Assembly (NCBI GenBank): GCA_937988735.1
Contig: CALKHQ010000311.1
Span: 1-17,364 of the forward strand
Length of the DNA stretch: 17,364 bases
Source of the DNA: an uncultured Alphaproteobacteria bacterium
Lineage (GTDB): Bacteria > Pseudomonadota > Alphaproteobacteria > CALKHQ01
Direction of reading: 5' to 3'
Below are positions 6,779 through 14,044 of the stretch, piece after piece. The translations under genes were made by a program, and so were the position numbers. Under the pieces are notes generated by a model. It worked only from the letters and a program-made list of their open reading frames with translations. It was not told where the DNA came from and searched no databases. The number at the start of each line of letters is the position of its first letter. Positions within the stretch are counted from its first letter, which is position 1.

Positions 6779-7564
6779 ATGAGCGATATCGTCATCCGGG
6801 TGGACGACCTCAGCGTCTCCTACGGCAATGTGCCGGCCATCTCCGACCTCGCCTTCAACGTGCGCCGCGGAGAGATCGTCTGCGTGGTCGGCCCCTCGGG
6901 GTGCGGCAAGTCGACGATGCTGAACGTTCTTTCGGGCCTGCTCCCGCCCACGCACGGATCCGTGTCGGTGAACGACCAGGTGCTGTACCGGTCGGGACAG
7001 CCGCTTCCGCGGCTGGGCTACGTGTTCCAGACCCACCGGCTGCTGCCCTGGCGCACGGTGCGGCAGAATCTTGAGCTGGTTCTCGCTGCGGCCGGCATTC
7101 CGAAGGCGGAATGGGATGGCCGGATCCGCAGCCTGCTGGACGTCCTCCAGATCTCGCGGTTCATCGATTCGTGGCCGATGCGGCTCTCCGGCGGCCAGCG
7201 CCTGCGCGCCTCGATCGCCCGCGCGCTGGTGATCGAGCCGTCCTACATCCTGATGGACGAACCGTTCAGCACGCTCGACGAAGTGACCGCGCGCACGATG
7301 CGCCACGAGCTGAGCTCGATCGTGGCCCGCACCCGGTCCACCGTCATCTTCGTCACCCATTCGATCCGCGAGGCGGTGTTCCTGGCCGATCGTCTGATCA
7401 TCCTGACCCGCTCCCCGGCCCGGGTGTTCGAGGAGAAGGTCGTCGATATCGAGCGACCCCGCCTCTACGAGGATTCGCGGATCGGTCAGATCGAGGCCGA
7501 GGTGGTCGAGCGCGTGCTCGACGCGTGGGGCCTGGACGACCGCAAGCGGGCGGAAGCGGCCTGA
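6779..7564 (+). CDS. ABC transporter ATP-binding protein (SsuB/TauB-type)
   Basis: 261 residues. It hydrolyses ATP on the cytoplasmic face to drive import. All motifs are present: Walker A GPSGCGKST (38-46), Q-loop YVFQTHRLLPW (Q84), signature LSGGQ (136-140), Walker B YILMDEP (156-162), D-loop STLD and H-loop VTHS (H194). The length fits the nitrate/sulfonate/taurine ATPase family. The ATG at 6779 has GGACGGAAG upstream. Only one base separates its stop from the next permease start, so the two are tightly coupled. It lies between two distinct permeases, an arrangement that supports one importer with two different membrane subunits. Confidence 0.93.
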   Translation: MSDIVIRVDDLSVSYGNVPAISDLAFNVRRGEIVCVVGPSGCGKSTMLNVLSGLLPPTHGSVSVNDQVLYRSGQPLPRLGYVFQTHRLLPWRTVRQNLELVLAAAGIPKAEWDGRIRSLLDVLQISRFIDSWPMRLSGGQRLRASIARALVIEPSYILMDEPFSTLDEVTARTMRHELSSIVARTRSTVIFVTHSIREAVFLADRLIILTRSPARVFEEKVVDIERPRLYEDSRIGQIEAEVVERVLDAWGLDDRKRAEAA

Positions 7565-7565
7565 C

Positions 7566-8390
7566 ATGTCCCAGATCGACGCTTCCCCGCGCATGATCGG
7601 CCTTGCGACGTCGCCGCGCCGGCGACGGGCCCTTCTGCCGCAGAGCTCGGCCATGACGAAGCTGCTCGGCGCCCTGATCGCATTCGCGCTGATCCTGGTC
7701 CTCTGGTTCGTGCTGTCGGCCCATCTGCATCCGTGGGTGCCGAGCCCGGTGGCAACGGTCGAGGCGGCATGGAAGGTGCTCGGGACCCCGGAGCTCTACC
7801 GCGACCTGGTGGCGACCGCCGAACGGCTGGTAACCGCCTTCGTTGCGTCGACGCTGATCGGCACCGTCATCGGCATCGCCGTCGGCCTCGACAAGCGGGT
7901 GGAGGCCTTCTTCCAGCCCCTCCTCGCCCTGATGCTGGCAGTTCCGGACCCGGTCTACATCATCTTCGCCATCCTCGGCCTCGGCACGGGCGAGGTGACT
8001 GGCATCGTCGCGCTGTCGCTGGTGGTGACGCCCTTCGTCGCCAACATCGTGCGCTCCAGCGTCCAGGCCCGCGACACCACCCTGGACGAGATGGCGAAGG
8101 TCTACCGGATCAGCCGGTGGCGCACCTTCACCTCGACGCTGCTGCCGCAGCTGGTGCCGGCGCTGATCACCGCGGGGCGTTTCTCGTTCGCGCTGTCCTG
8201 GAAGGTGGTGATCCTGGTCGAGGCTCTCGCCCAGCCCACCGGCATCGGGGCCCGCGTCTATCACGACTTCAGCATGTTCCGGATGGCGCCCGCCTTCGCG
8301 GTCGCGATCATGTTCTGCGTGGTCATGCAGATCGTGGAGCGCCTGGTGCTCCAGCAGCTGGAACAGCGCGCCCTTCGCTGGCGGAGCTAG
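7566..8390 (+). CDS. ABC transporter permease (SsuC/TauC-type), second of two
   Basis: 274 residues. A basic cytoplasmic N-terminus (about 30 residues, with RRRR at 18-21) precedes the first membrane helix (35-51). Further hydrophobic spans follow near 88-108, 116-136, 145-162, 198-222 and 232-252. The EAA-type coupling loop is at about 172-198 (TLDEMAKVYRISRW...LLPQLVP). It starts one base after the ATPase stop; later in-frame ATGs at 7593 and 7653 are possible alternative starts because the extra N-terminus is poorly conserved in this family. It is clearly a different sequence from the permease at 5952, so the pair is not a recent duplication. The gene ends the importer operon; a hairpin at 8401-8418 follows. 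Confidence 0.9.
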   Translation: MSQIDASPRMIGLATSPRRRRALLPQSSAMTKLLGALIAFALILVLWFVLSAHLHPWVPSPVATVEAAWKVLGTPELYRDLVATAERLVTAFVASTLIGTVIGIAVGLDKRVEAFFQPLLALMLAVPDPVYIIFAILGLGTGEVTGIVALSLVVTPFVANIVRSSVQARDTTLDEMAKVYRISRWRTFTSTLLPQLVPALITAGRFSFALSWKVVILVEALAQPTGIGARVYHDFSMFRMAPAFAVAIMFCVVMQIVERLVLQQLEQRALRWRS

Positions 8391-8400
8391 GAACTGGAGG

Positions 8401-8418
8401 CCGCGGAGCAATCCGCGG
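8401..8418 (+). terminator. GNRA-loop hairpin after importer operon, possible terminator
   Basis: CCGCGGA (8401-8407) and TCCGCGG (8412-8418) form a perfect 7-base-pair stem closed by a GCAA tetraloop. Outer bases GAGG (8397-8400) and CCTC (8424-8427) can pair across a 5-base bulge. It begins 11 bases after the permease stop and ends just before the next promoter. There is no T-run, so termination may be partial or factor-dependent. Confidence 0.4.
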
Positions 8419-8425
8419 GCCGGCC

Positions 8426-8454
8426 TCGACAATTAATTGGTCGTGCAGTTAAAT
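8426..8454 (+). promoter_or_regulatory. Candidate promoter of the pyridine-degradation operon
   Basis: TCGACA (8426-8431) and TTAAAT (8449-8454) are spaced by 17 bases and match the sigma70 consensus at 5/6 and 4/6 positions. Operator copy C lies entirely in the spacer and overlaps the -10, so a bound repressor would exclude RNA polymerase. Initiation near 8461 leaves a leader of about 20 bases before the monooxygenase gene. Confidence 0.5.
8433..8452. promoter_or_regulatory. TetR-operator candidate, copy C (within catabolic-operon promoter)
   Basis: TTAATTGG-TCGT-GCAGTTAA has the same 8-4-8 architecture as copy A: seven of eight left-arm bases and seven of eight right-arm bases are shared. 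CTCGA (8425-8429) and TCGAG (8454-8458) flank it, extending the dyad with a one-base offset. It fills the -35/-10 spacer of the operon promoter. Confidence 0.6.
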
Positions 8455-8482
8455 CGAGCGCCGGACACGATTTGGAGGAATG

Positions 8483-9757
8483 ATGACCAGACGTTTGCGT
8501 GTGGGGATCATCGGAGGCGGCATCGGCGGCGCTGCGACGGCCACCGCGATGCTGCAACGCGGCCTAGAGGTCCGCCTCTTCGAGCGGGCCCCGGAGTTCT
8601 CCGAGGTCGGCGCCGGTATCCAGATGACGCCGAATGCGGTGAAGGTCATTCGCGCCTTCGGCCTCTATGACCGCTTCCTGAAGGTAGGCTTCCTGCCCGA
8701 GGCTATCGTCGCCCTGAACTGGCGCACCGGGCGCCAGCACTTCCGCACCCCGCTGAAAGGTCATTTCGAGCGGATCTACGGCGCGCCTTACGTCCAGGTT
8801 CACCGGTCCGACCTGCTCGACGTCCTGTCGGCGGACCTGCCGGAAGCGATCACGTCCTTCAACAAGACCTGCATCGGGGTCGACGAGGTCAACGGCACGC
8901 CGGTGGCGAGATTCGCCGACGGCGAGGAGTTCGAGGCCGACGTGATCATCGGCGCGGACGGCGTCCGCTCGACCGTTCGCGCCTCGCTGTTCGGCAATGA
9001 TGCCCCCCGCTACACCGGGCACATGTGCTTCCGCGCGCTGATTCCGGTCGGCGGACCGGTCGACTACGTCCGCCCGAACAACTCGATCTGGATGGGGCCG
9101 CGCAGCCACGTGGTGACCTACTACGTGCAGGGCGGCCGCAGCGTGAACCTGGTCGCCGTCGCCGAATCGCCGAAGTGGGTCGAGGAAGGCTGGAACGTGC
9201 CCAGCACGCGCGCCGAGCTGCAGGCGACCTTTCCGGGATGGCATCCGAACGTCCAGAAGCTGCTGTCCAACGTCGATCACGTGTTCCGCTGGGGGCTGTT
9301 CGATCGCGATCCGATGCAGCAGTGGTGCCGCGGCCACGTCACCCTGCTGGGCGATGCAGCCCATCCGATGCTGCCCTTCCTCTCGCAGGGAGCGGCCATG
9401 GCCATCGAGGACGCCTGGGTGCTCGCCGCCTGCCTTGACGCGAACCGCAGCGAGCCGGCCCGGGCGCTGCAGGCCTACGAGGCCGAGCGCCGGCCCCGGA
9501 CCAGCAGGGTCCAGCTGGAATCCCGCGAGCGCGGCCGGACCTATCACCTGCCGACGCGCTTCCAGCAGGCGATCCGGAACCTCGACTACCGGATCCGCAG
9601 CATCGTGTCACCGCGCAATTCGGGCGTGAAGGCCGACTGGGTCTACAGCTACGACGCCACCAGCTTCGGCGCCGCCCAGGGCGGGCGGTCGGACAGCACG
9701 CCGCCCCGGCATCACCAGCCGATCGGTCACGCAAGCACTCAGGAGACGACCTCGTGA
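8483..9757 (+). CDS. FAD-dependent aromatic monooxygenase, NicC-like, probably forming 2,5-dihydroxypyridine
   Basis: 424 residues from the ATG at 8483; an ATG at 8480 is adjacent, but GGAGG at 8474-8478 leaves it only one base. Class A flavoprotein hydroxylase: GGGIGG dinucleotide-binding motif at 11-16, DG motif IIGADG at 155-160, and GD motif LLGDAAHPM at 288-296. Length and layout fit 6-hydroxynicotinate 3-monooxygenase (NicC) and salicylate hydroxylase relatives. Of the residues I recall for the Pseudomonas putida NicC active site, His211 and Tyr215 have counterparts (H209, Y213). His47 is Gln47, Cys202 is Asn200, and the later His of the PHMAQ stretch is Phe299. It overlaps nicD by 4 bases (GTGA) and heads the nicDXEF-like operon. 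The expected reaction is decarboxylative or direct hydroxylation yielding 2,5-dihydroxypyridine. The substrate may be 6-hydroxynicotinate, 5-hydroxypicolinate (HpaM-type) or another hydroxypyridine. Confidence 0.85.
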   Translation: MTRRLRVGIIGGGIGGAATATAMLQRGLEVRLFERAPEFSEVGAGIQMTPNAVKVIRAFGLYDRFLKVGFLPEAIVALNWRTGRQHFRTPLKGHFERIYGAPYVQVHRSDLLDVLSADLPEAITSFNKTCIGVDEVNGTPVARFADGEEFEADVIIGADGVRSTVRASLFGNDAPRYTGHMCFRALIPVGGPVDYVRPNNSIWMGPRSHVVTYYVQGGRSVNLVAVAESPKWVEEGWNVPSTRAELQATFPGWHPNVQKLLSNVDHVFRWGLFDRDPMQQWCRGHVTLLGDAAHPMLPFLSQGAAMAIEDAWVLAACLDANRSEPARALQAYEAERRPRTSRVQLESRERGRTYHLPTRFQQAIRNLDYRIRSIVSPRNSGVKADWVYSYDATSFGAAQGGRSDSTPPRHHQPIGHASTQETTS

Positions 9758-10563
9758 GCAGTACCTTTCTCTACGGTGCCAACGTCCGCGCCAACGGCAT
9801 CCGCCAGCACTACCTGCGCTACGGCGGCAAGGGCCCTGCGCTGCTGATCGTGCCGGGCATCACCAGCCCGGCGATCACCTGGGACTTTGTGGGCCAGCGC
9901 CTCGGCGAGCAGTTCGACGTCTACATCATCGACGTCCGCGGCCGCGGCCTGTCGGAGGCGGGCGACCACCTCGACTACGGCATCAACGCCCTCGGAGCGG
10001 ACGCCGCCGCGTTCGCCAAGGCGGTCGGCCTCACCGACTACGGCATGATCGGCCATTCGATGGGCGGACGCATCGTGCCACGGGCCGTCGCCCGGTACGG
10101 CGCCACGCCCAGCAAGATCATGCTGGTCGATCCGCCGATGAACGGCCCCGGCCGCCGCGGCTTCCCGCAGACAGACGCGTGGTTCACCGACCAGATCGAG
10201 GCCGGGGCGCGCGGCGACATGACGATCGACCAGATGCGCCAGTACTTCCCGCGGTGGTCGGACGAGCACCTGCTGCTGCGCACGGAGTGGATCCACACCT
10301 GCGACCCGCGCGCGATCATCCAGATCCGGAAGGACTTCCTCGAGGACGACTTCCACGCCGAGCTGCCCAGCATCCAGCAGCCGATGCTGGTGATCGCCGC
10401 CGGCCAGGCCGACCTGATCCTTCCGGAGGAGCAGGCAGAGCTCGAAAGCCTGAACCCGAACATCAAGACGATCCGCCTCGACCACGTCGGGCACATGGTC
10501 CCCTGGGACGATCTCGACGGCTTCGTGAAGCTGGTCGTCGAGTTCTTCAAACCGGCGGCCTGA
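9754..10563 (+). CDS. nicD: N-formylmaleamate deformylase (alpha/beta hydrolase)
   Basis: 269 residues, cytosolic. It removes formate from N-formylmaleamate to give maleamate. The sequence follows remembered NicD closely: ANGIRQHYLRYGGKGPALL at the start, PGITSPAITW, then DVRGRGLS, the nucleophile elbow GHSMGG with Ser102, LVDPPMNGPGRR with Asp126, RTEWIHTCD, and the C-terminal VGHMVPWDDLDGF with His247. The Ser-Asp-His spacing matches the triad reported for P. putida NicD (101/125/245). It starts with GTG at 9754, overlapping the monooxygenase stop by 4 bases, with AGGAG at 9741-9745. The next gene, nicX, follows after 37 bases. The RGRG and WDDLDG matches make a generic hydrolase unlikely. 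Confidence 0.93.
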   Translation: MSSTFLYGANVRANGIRQHYLRYGGKGPALLIVPGITSPAITWDFVGQRLGEQFDVYIIDVRGRGLSEAGDHLDYGINALGADAAAFAKAVGLTDYGMIGHSMGGRIVPRAVARYGATPSKIMLVDPPMNGPGRRGFPQTDAWFTDQIEAGARGDMTIDQMRQYFPRWSDEHLLLRTEWIHTCDPRAIIQIRKDFLEDDFHAELPSIQQPMLVIAAGQADLILPEEQAELESLNPNIKTIRLDHVGHMVPWDDLDGFVKLVVEFFKPAA

Positions 10564-10600
10564 CCGCGGGTTCACGCTCATTCCATGTTGGAGGCACATC

Positions 10601-11662
10601 ATGCCCGTTAGCGATGCCGAGCTGATCAGCGCCTGGACCAGGGTCCTCAGGCTCTCCAACCTGCAGGAGGGCCAGGTGGTCACCGTGCTGACCAGCCAGG
10701 CGACGCATCCGCAGACCATGCGGACCGCGATCGCCGCGGCAGGAATGCTCGGCGCCAGGGTCAACCGGCTCGACCTGCCGCCGGTGAACGCCGACAAGGC
10801 CCTCAGCCGGGACAGCCTCGCCTATCTCGGGACCACGCCGCTCACCGGCAACCCGGCCGCCATCGCCGCCCTGAAGGCCAGCGACCTCGTCCTCGACCTG
10901 ATGACGCTGCTGTTCTCGCCGGAGCAGGCGGAGATCCTCGAGAGCGGCACCAAGATCCTGCTGGCGGTCGAGCCGCCCGAAGTGCTGGTGCGGATGGTGC
11001 CGACCGAGGCCGATCGCGACATGGTCAACGAGGCGGCCGCAATGCTCGAGAAGGCGTCGGAGATGCACGTCACCTCCGCCGCCGGCACCGACGTCCGCTT
11101 CCGCCTGGGCGACCTGCACGTGGTACGGGAGTACGGCTTCGTCGACCTGCCCGGCCGCTGGGACCACTGGCCGAGCGGCTTCTCGGCCGTCTATCCCAAT
11201 GAAGGGTCGGCGGAAGGGCGCGTCGTTTTCGACGTGGGCGACATCCTGCTGCCGCAGAAGTACTACCTCTCGACCCCGATCGAGCTCACCATCGAGAAGG
11301 GCTACGTGCGGGACATCAGGGGCGGCATCGATGCTGAACTGCTGATCGACTACATCGAGTCGTTCAACGACCCCGAGGCCTATGCCGTCTCGCACGTCGG
11401 CTGGGGCCTGCAAACCCGCGCCCGCTGGTCCACGCTGGCCCTCTACGACCGCGAGGCGACGCTCGGCATGGACGCCCGTGCCTTCGCCGGCAACTTCCTT
11501 TTCTCGCTCGGGCCGAACAACGAGGGCGGCGGCACCCGCGTCACCGCCTGCCACCTGGACGTTCCGATGCGCAAGTGCACCGTGCGTCTGGATGGACGGA
11601 CGGTGGTCGAGAACGGGAAGGTCGTGTCCGGGCGGGCCCCGGCGGCGGAGGCTGCGGAATGA
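10601..11662 (+). CDS. nicX: 2,5-dihydroxypyridine 5,6-dioxygenase (extradiol, Fe(II))
   Basis: 353 residues, cytosolic. It opens the pyridine ring of 2,5-dihydroxypyridine with O2 to give N-formylmaleamate. The family is small (leucyl aminopeptidase-type fold) and the match to remembered NicX runs end to end: MPVSDAEL, LTGNPAAIAALKASDLV, LLAVEPPEVLVRM, REYGF-x4-GRWDHWPSGF, VLDVGDI-like VVFDVGDILLP, SHVGWGLQ, and MDARAFAGNFLFSLGPN. The iron ligands reported for P. putida NicX (His265, His318, Asp320) are at exactly the same numbers here: H265 in SHVGWG, and H318 and D320 in CHLDVP. GGAGG lies six bases before the ATG. It overlaps nicE by 4 bases (ATGA), so translation is coupled. Confidence 0.95.
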   Translation: MPVSDAELISAWTRVLRLSNLQEGQVVTVLTSQATHPQTMRTAIAAAGMLGARVNRLDLPPVNADKALSRDSLAYLGTTPLTGNPAAIAALKASDLVLDLMTLLFSPEQAEILESGTKILLAVEPPEVLVRMVPTEADRDMVNEAAAMLEKASEMHVTSAAGTDVRFRLGDLHVVREYGFVDLPGRWDHWPSGFSAVYPNEGSAEGRVVFDVGDILLPQKYYLSTPIELTIEKGYVRDIRGGIDAELLIDYIESFNDPEAYAVSHVGWGLQTRARWSTLALYDREATLGMDARAFAGNFLFSLGPNNEGGGTRVTACHLDVPMRKCTVRLDGRTVVENGKVVSGRAPAAEAAE

Positions 11663-12426
11663 AGACGATCCGGATCGGCCAGATCGTTCCCAGCTCCAAC
11701 ACCACGATGGAGACGGAGATCCCCGCGATGCTCCGCGCACGCGAGAGGATCGAGCCGGAGCGCTTCACCTTCCATTCCAGCCGCATGCGGATGAAGAAGG
11801 TGACCAAGGAGGAGCTGGAGCGGATGGACGCCGACTCCGGCCGCTGCGCGCTGGAGCTGTCCGACGCGCGGGTGGATGCGCTGGGCTATGCCTGCCTCGT
11901 CGCCATCATGAGCATGGGGCATGGCTACCACCGCGTCTCGCAGGAGCGCCTGCACAGGATCACCGCCGAGAACGGGGCACCGGCACCGGTGGTGACGAGC
12001 GCCGGCGCCCTGATCGAGGGCCTGCGGCGCCTCGGCGCGAAGCAGATCGCGGTCATCGCCCCCTACATGGAGGAGCTGACCCGGCTGGTGATCAGCTACA
12101 TCGAGGCCGAGGGCGTCACCGTGAAGGACTACGTGTCACTGGGGATCCCCGACAACCTGGAGGTCGGCGCGCGCGACCCGATGGCGCTGGTCGAGATCCA
12201 CAAGCGGCTCGACCTCAAGGGCGTCGACGCGCTGGTGCTGTCGGCCTGCGTACAGATGCCGTCGCTGGCCGCGGTGGACGTGGTCGAGCGCATGGCCGGC
12301 GTACCGGTAGTGTCGGCTGCCACCTGCACGGCGCATCAGCTCCTGACCTCGCTGGGGCTGAAGGCCGTCGTGCCCAACGCCGGCGAGCTGCTGTCGGGCA
12401 AGTACGCGTGGCGCAACGCGGCGTGA
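11659..12426 (+). CDS. nicE: Maleate cis-trans isomerase
   Basis: 255 residues, cytosolic. It converts maleate to fumarate without cofactor, the last step of this pathway. Asp/Glu racemase superfamily. Seen: IRIGQIVPSSNTTMETEIPAM at the N-terminus, FTFHSSRMRMKKVTKEEL, ARVDALGYACLVAIMSMG with Cys79, and VDALVLSACVQMPSL with Cys197. The two catalytic cysteines are 118 residues apart, the same spacing as remembered in characterised maleate isomerases (for example 76/194 in the Nocardia enzyme). The ATG at 11659 overlaps the nicX stop; the frame stays open further upstream but within nicX, and the conserved N-terminus begins at this ATG. nicF follows after 16 bases. Confidence 0.95.
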   Translation: MKTIRIGQIVPSSNTTMETEIPAMLRARERIEPERFTFHSSRMRMKKVTKEELERMDADSGRCALELSDARVDALGYACLVAIMSMGHGYHRVSQERLHRITAENGAPAPVVTSAGALIEGLRRLGAKQIAVIAPYMEELTRLVISYIEAEGVTVKDYVSLGIPDNLEVGARDPMALVEIHKRLDLKGVDALVLSACVQMPSLAAVDVVERMAGVPVVSAATCTAHQLLTSLGLKAVVPNAGELLSGKYAWRNAA

Positions 12427-12442
12427 CTGAAGGGAGGGAGCG

Positions 12443-13099
12443 GTGAGCAGCACGGACGGGGCAACCGGCGACGCTGAGGTCTACGACCGTCAGGGCTTCG
12501 GCCGCTCCCTCGAACTGCCGCCGCCCTACGGGCTGCTGATCGTCGACTTCGTCGTCGGCTTTGCAGACCCGGCCCACTTCGGCGGCGGCAACATCCCGGA
12601 CGCCATCGAGCAGACCCGGGTGCTGCTCGCGACGGCCCGCCAGGAAGGCTGGCCTATCGCACACTCGCGCATCGTCTTCGCCGACGACCGGAGCGACGCC
12701 AACGTCTTCTCGCGCAAGGTGCCCGGCCTGCTGGGGCTGACGGAGACGTCGCCGCTGTCGCAGATCGTCCCTTCCCTTGCGCCGGTCGCAGGCGAGCTGG
12801 TGGTGCGCAAGACGCTGCCGTCGGCCTTCGCCGGCACCAACCTGCAGGGCTGGCTGATGCAGCGGGGCGTGCGGACGCTGGTGATCGCCGGCTGCACCAC
12901 CAGCGGCTGCGTGCGCGCGAGCGTCCTCGATGCGATGAACTGCGGGCTCGAGCCGCTGGTCGTGTCTGACTGCGTCGGCGACCGGGCGCTGGGCCCGCAC
13001 GAGGCCAACCTGTTCGACATGCGTCAGAAATACGCCGAGGTCGTTCCCCTCGACGATGCACTCCGACTGACGGGGGTTCGGGCCGCGCCCGCGCAGTAG
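12443..13099 (+). CDS. nicF: Maleamate amidohydrolase (isochorismatase/cysteine hydrolase family)
   Basis: 218 residues, cytosolic. It hydrolyses maleamate to maleate and ammonia, linking NicD to NicE. Seen: the isochorismatase-family catalytic triad Asp35 (LLIVDFVVGF), Lys123 (VVRKTLPSAFAGTNL) and Cys156 (GCTTSGCVRAS). The start is GTG at 12443 with AGGGAGGGAG at 12431-12440. It is the last gene of the operon, followed 1 base later by a terminator-like hairpin and a convergent gene. Within the cysteine-hydrolase family, N-carbamoylsarcosine amidase and nicotinamidase are alternatives by sequence alone. The fixed company of nicD, nicX and nicE makes maleamate the likely substrate. Confidence 0.9.
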   Translation: MSSTDGATGDAEVYDRQGFGRSLELPPPYGLLIVDFVVGFADPAHFGGGNIPDAIEQTRVLLATARQEGWPIAHSRIVFADDRSDANVFSRKVPGLLGLTETSPLSQIVPSLAPVAGELVVRKTLPSAFAGTNLQGWLMQRGVRTLVIAGCTTSGCVRASVLDAMNCGLEPLVVSDCVGDRALGPHEANLFDMRQKYAEVVPLDDALRLTGVRAAPAQ

Positions 13100-13100
13100 C

Positions 13101-13129
13101 GCAGGGCGGCCCGCCCCCGCGGCCCCTGC
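13101..13129. terminator. Bidirectional terminator-like hairpin between convergent operons
   Basis: GCAGG (13101-13105) plus GGCC (13108-13111) pair with GGCC (13121-13124) plus CCTGC (13125-13129), with a 2-base bulge and a 9-base C-rich loop. It fills the whole 30-base gap between nicF and iolE, which meet tail to tail, so one element would serve both. No T-run is present on either strand. Confidence 0.45.
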
Positions 13130-14044
13130 TCAGGCGGCGGCGTCCCGCTCTTCGACCACGAAGCCGGCCTGCTCCGCCAGCGCCTTCAGGTTGCGATAGC
13201 CCATCTGCGCATAGGTCAGCGGGTGGGCCTTGGCGGGATCCTGCTCCGCTTCCACCACCAGCCAGCCGCTGTAGCCGGCCTCCTTCAGCGCCCGCAGAAT
13301 GATCGGGTAATCGACGCATCCGTCGCCGGGCACGGTGAAGATGCCGTCGAGGACCGAGTCCATGAAGCTGCGGTCGCGCGCGCGGGCATCCTCCAGCACG
13401 GGCCGGCGCACGTCCTTGCAGTGGACGTGGTTGATCCGCCGCGCGTGACGGGTCGCCAGCGCCACCGGGTCGCCGCCGGCGAAGCTGGAATGGCCGCTGT
13501 CGAACAGCAGTCCCACCGCCTCTCCGGTTACGCTCATCAGCCGGTCCACCTCGGCGTCCGTCTCGATGATCGTGCCCATGTGGTGGTGGAAGCCCATGGC
13601 GATGCCGAAATCGGCCATGCGCTCGGCGAGCGCGGTGAGCTTCCGGCCGTAGTCCGCCCACTCGTCCTCGGCCAGCTTCGGCCGTTCGGAGATCGGGCGC
13701 CAGATGGCACCATGGCGGCCGCGCGAGGTGTCGGCATAGACGACCACCTTCGCGCCCAGCTCGCGCAGCAGGGTCAGGTGCGGGAGGATCGCGTCGAACT
13801 CCTCCTCCACCTCCCGCTCCAGGATGCGCCCGTCCCACCAGCCGGACACCAGCGCGAGGTCGTACTGCGCGAGGATCGGCCCGAGCACGGCCGGATCGCG
13901 CGGGAACTTGCCGCCGAGCTCGGTGCCGGCATAGCCGGCCTGCCGGGTCTCGGCCAGGCAGGTCTCGAGCGGCGTGTCGCCGCCTAGCTCGGGGACGTCG
14001 TCGTTGGTCCAGGTGATGGGGTTGATGCCGATGCGAACGCTCAT
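13130..14044 (-). CDS. iolE: Inosose dehydratase-like sugar-acid isomerase/epimerase (IolE family)
   Basis: 304 residues, cytosolic TIM-barrel enzyme of the AP-endonuclease-2 superfamily. It opens with GINPITWTNDDVPELGGDTPLE, the hallmark of myo-inosose-2 dehydratase, which dehydrates scyllo-inosose in inositol catabolism. Candidate metal ligands are in place: E161 (GTIIET), D182 (LLFDSGHS), H208 (NHVHCKD) and E267 (VEAEQDP). The ATG at 14044 overlaps the upstream dehydrogenase stop by 4 bases (ATGA), so the two are translationally coupled. No other iol genes (iolB, iolC, iolD) are in the window. A role in another cyclitol or sugar pathway is possible. The family assignment is firm and the exact substrate less so. 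Confidence 0.85.
   Translation of the reverse strand: MSVRIGINPITWTNDDVPELGGDTPLETCLAETRQAGYAGTELGGKFPRDPAVLGPILAQYDLALVSGWWDGRILEREVEEEFDAILPHLTLLRELGAKVVVYADTSRGRHGAIWRPISERPKLAEDEWADYGRKLTALAERMADFGIAMGFHHHMGTIIETDAEVDRLMSVTGEAVGLLFDSGHSSFAGGDPVALATRHARRINHVHCKDVRRPVLEDARARDRSFMDSVLDGIFTVPGDGCVDYPIILRALKEAGYSGWLVVEAEQDPAKAHPLTYAQMGYRNLKALAEQAGFVVEERDAAA

Noticed and set aside
8483..9757. Salicylate hydroxylase (NahG) as the identity of the monooxygenase
   Set aside because: The fold matches, but all downstream genes are for 2,5-dihydroxypyridine degradation and no catechol or gentisate genes are present.
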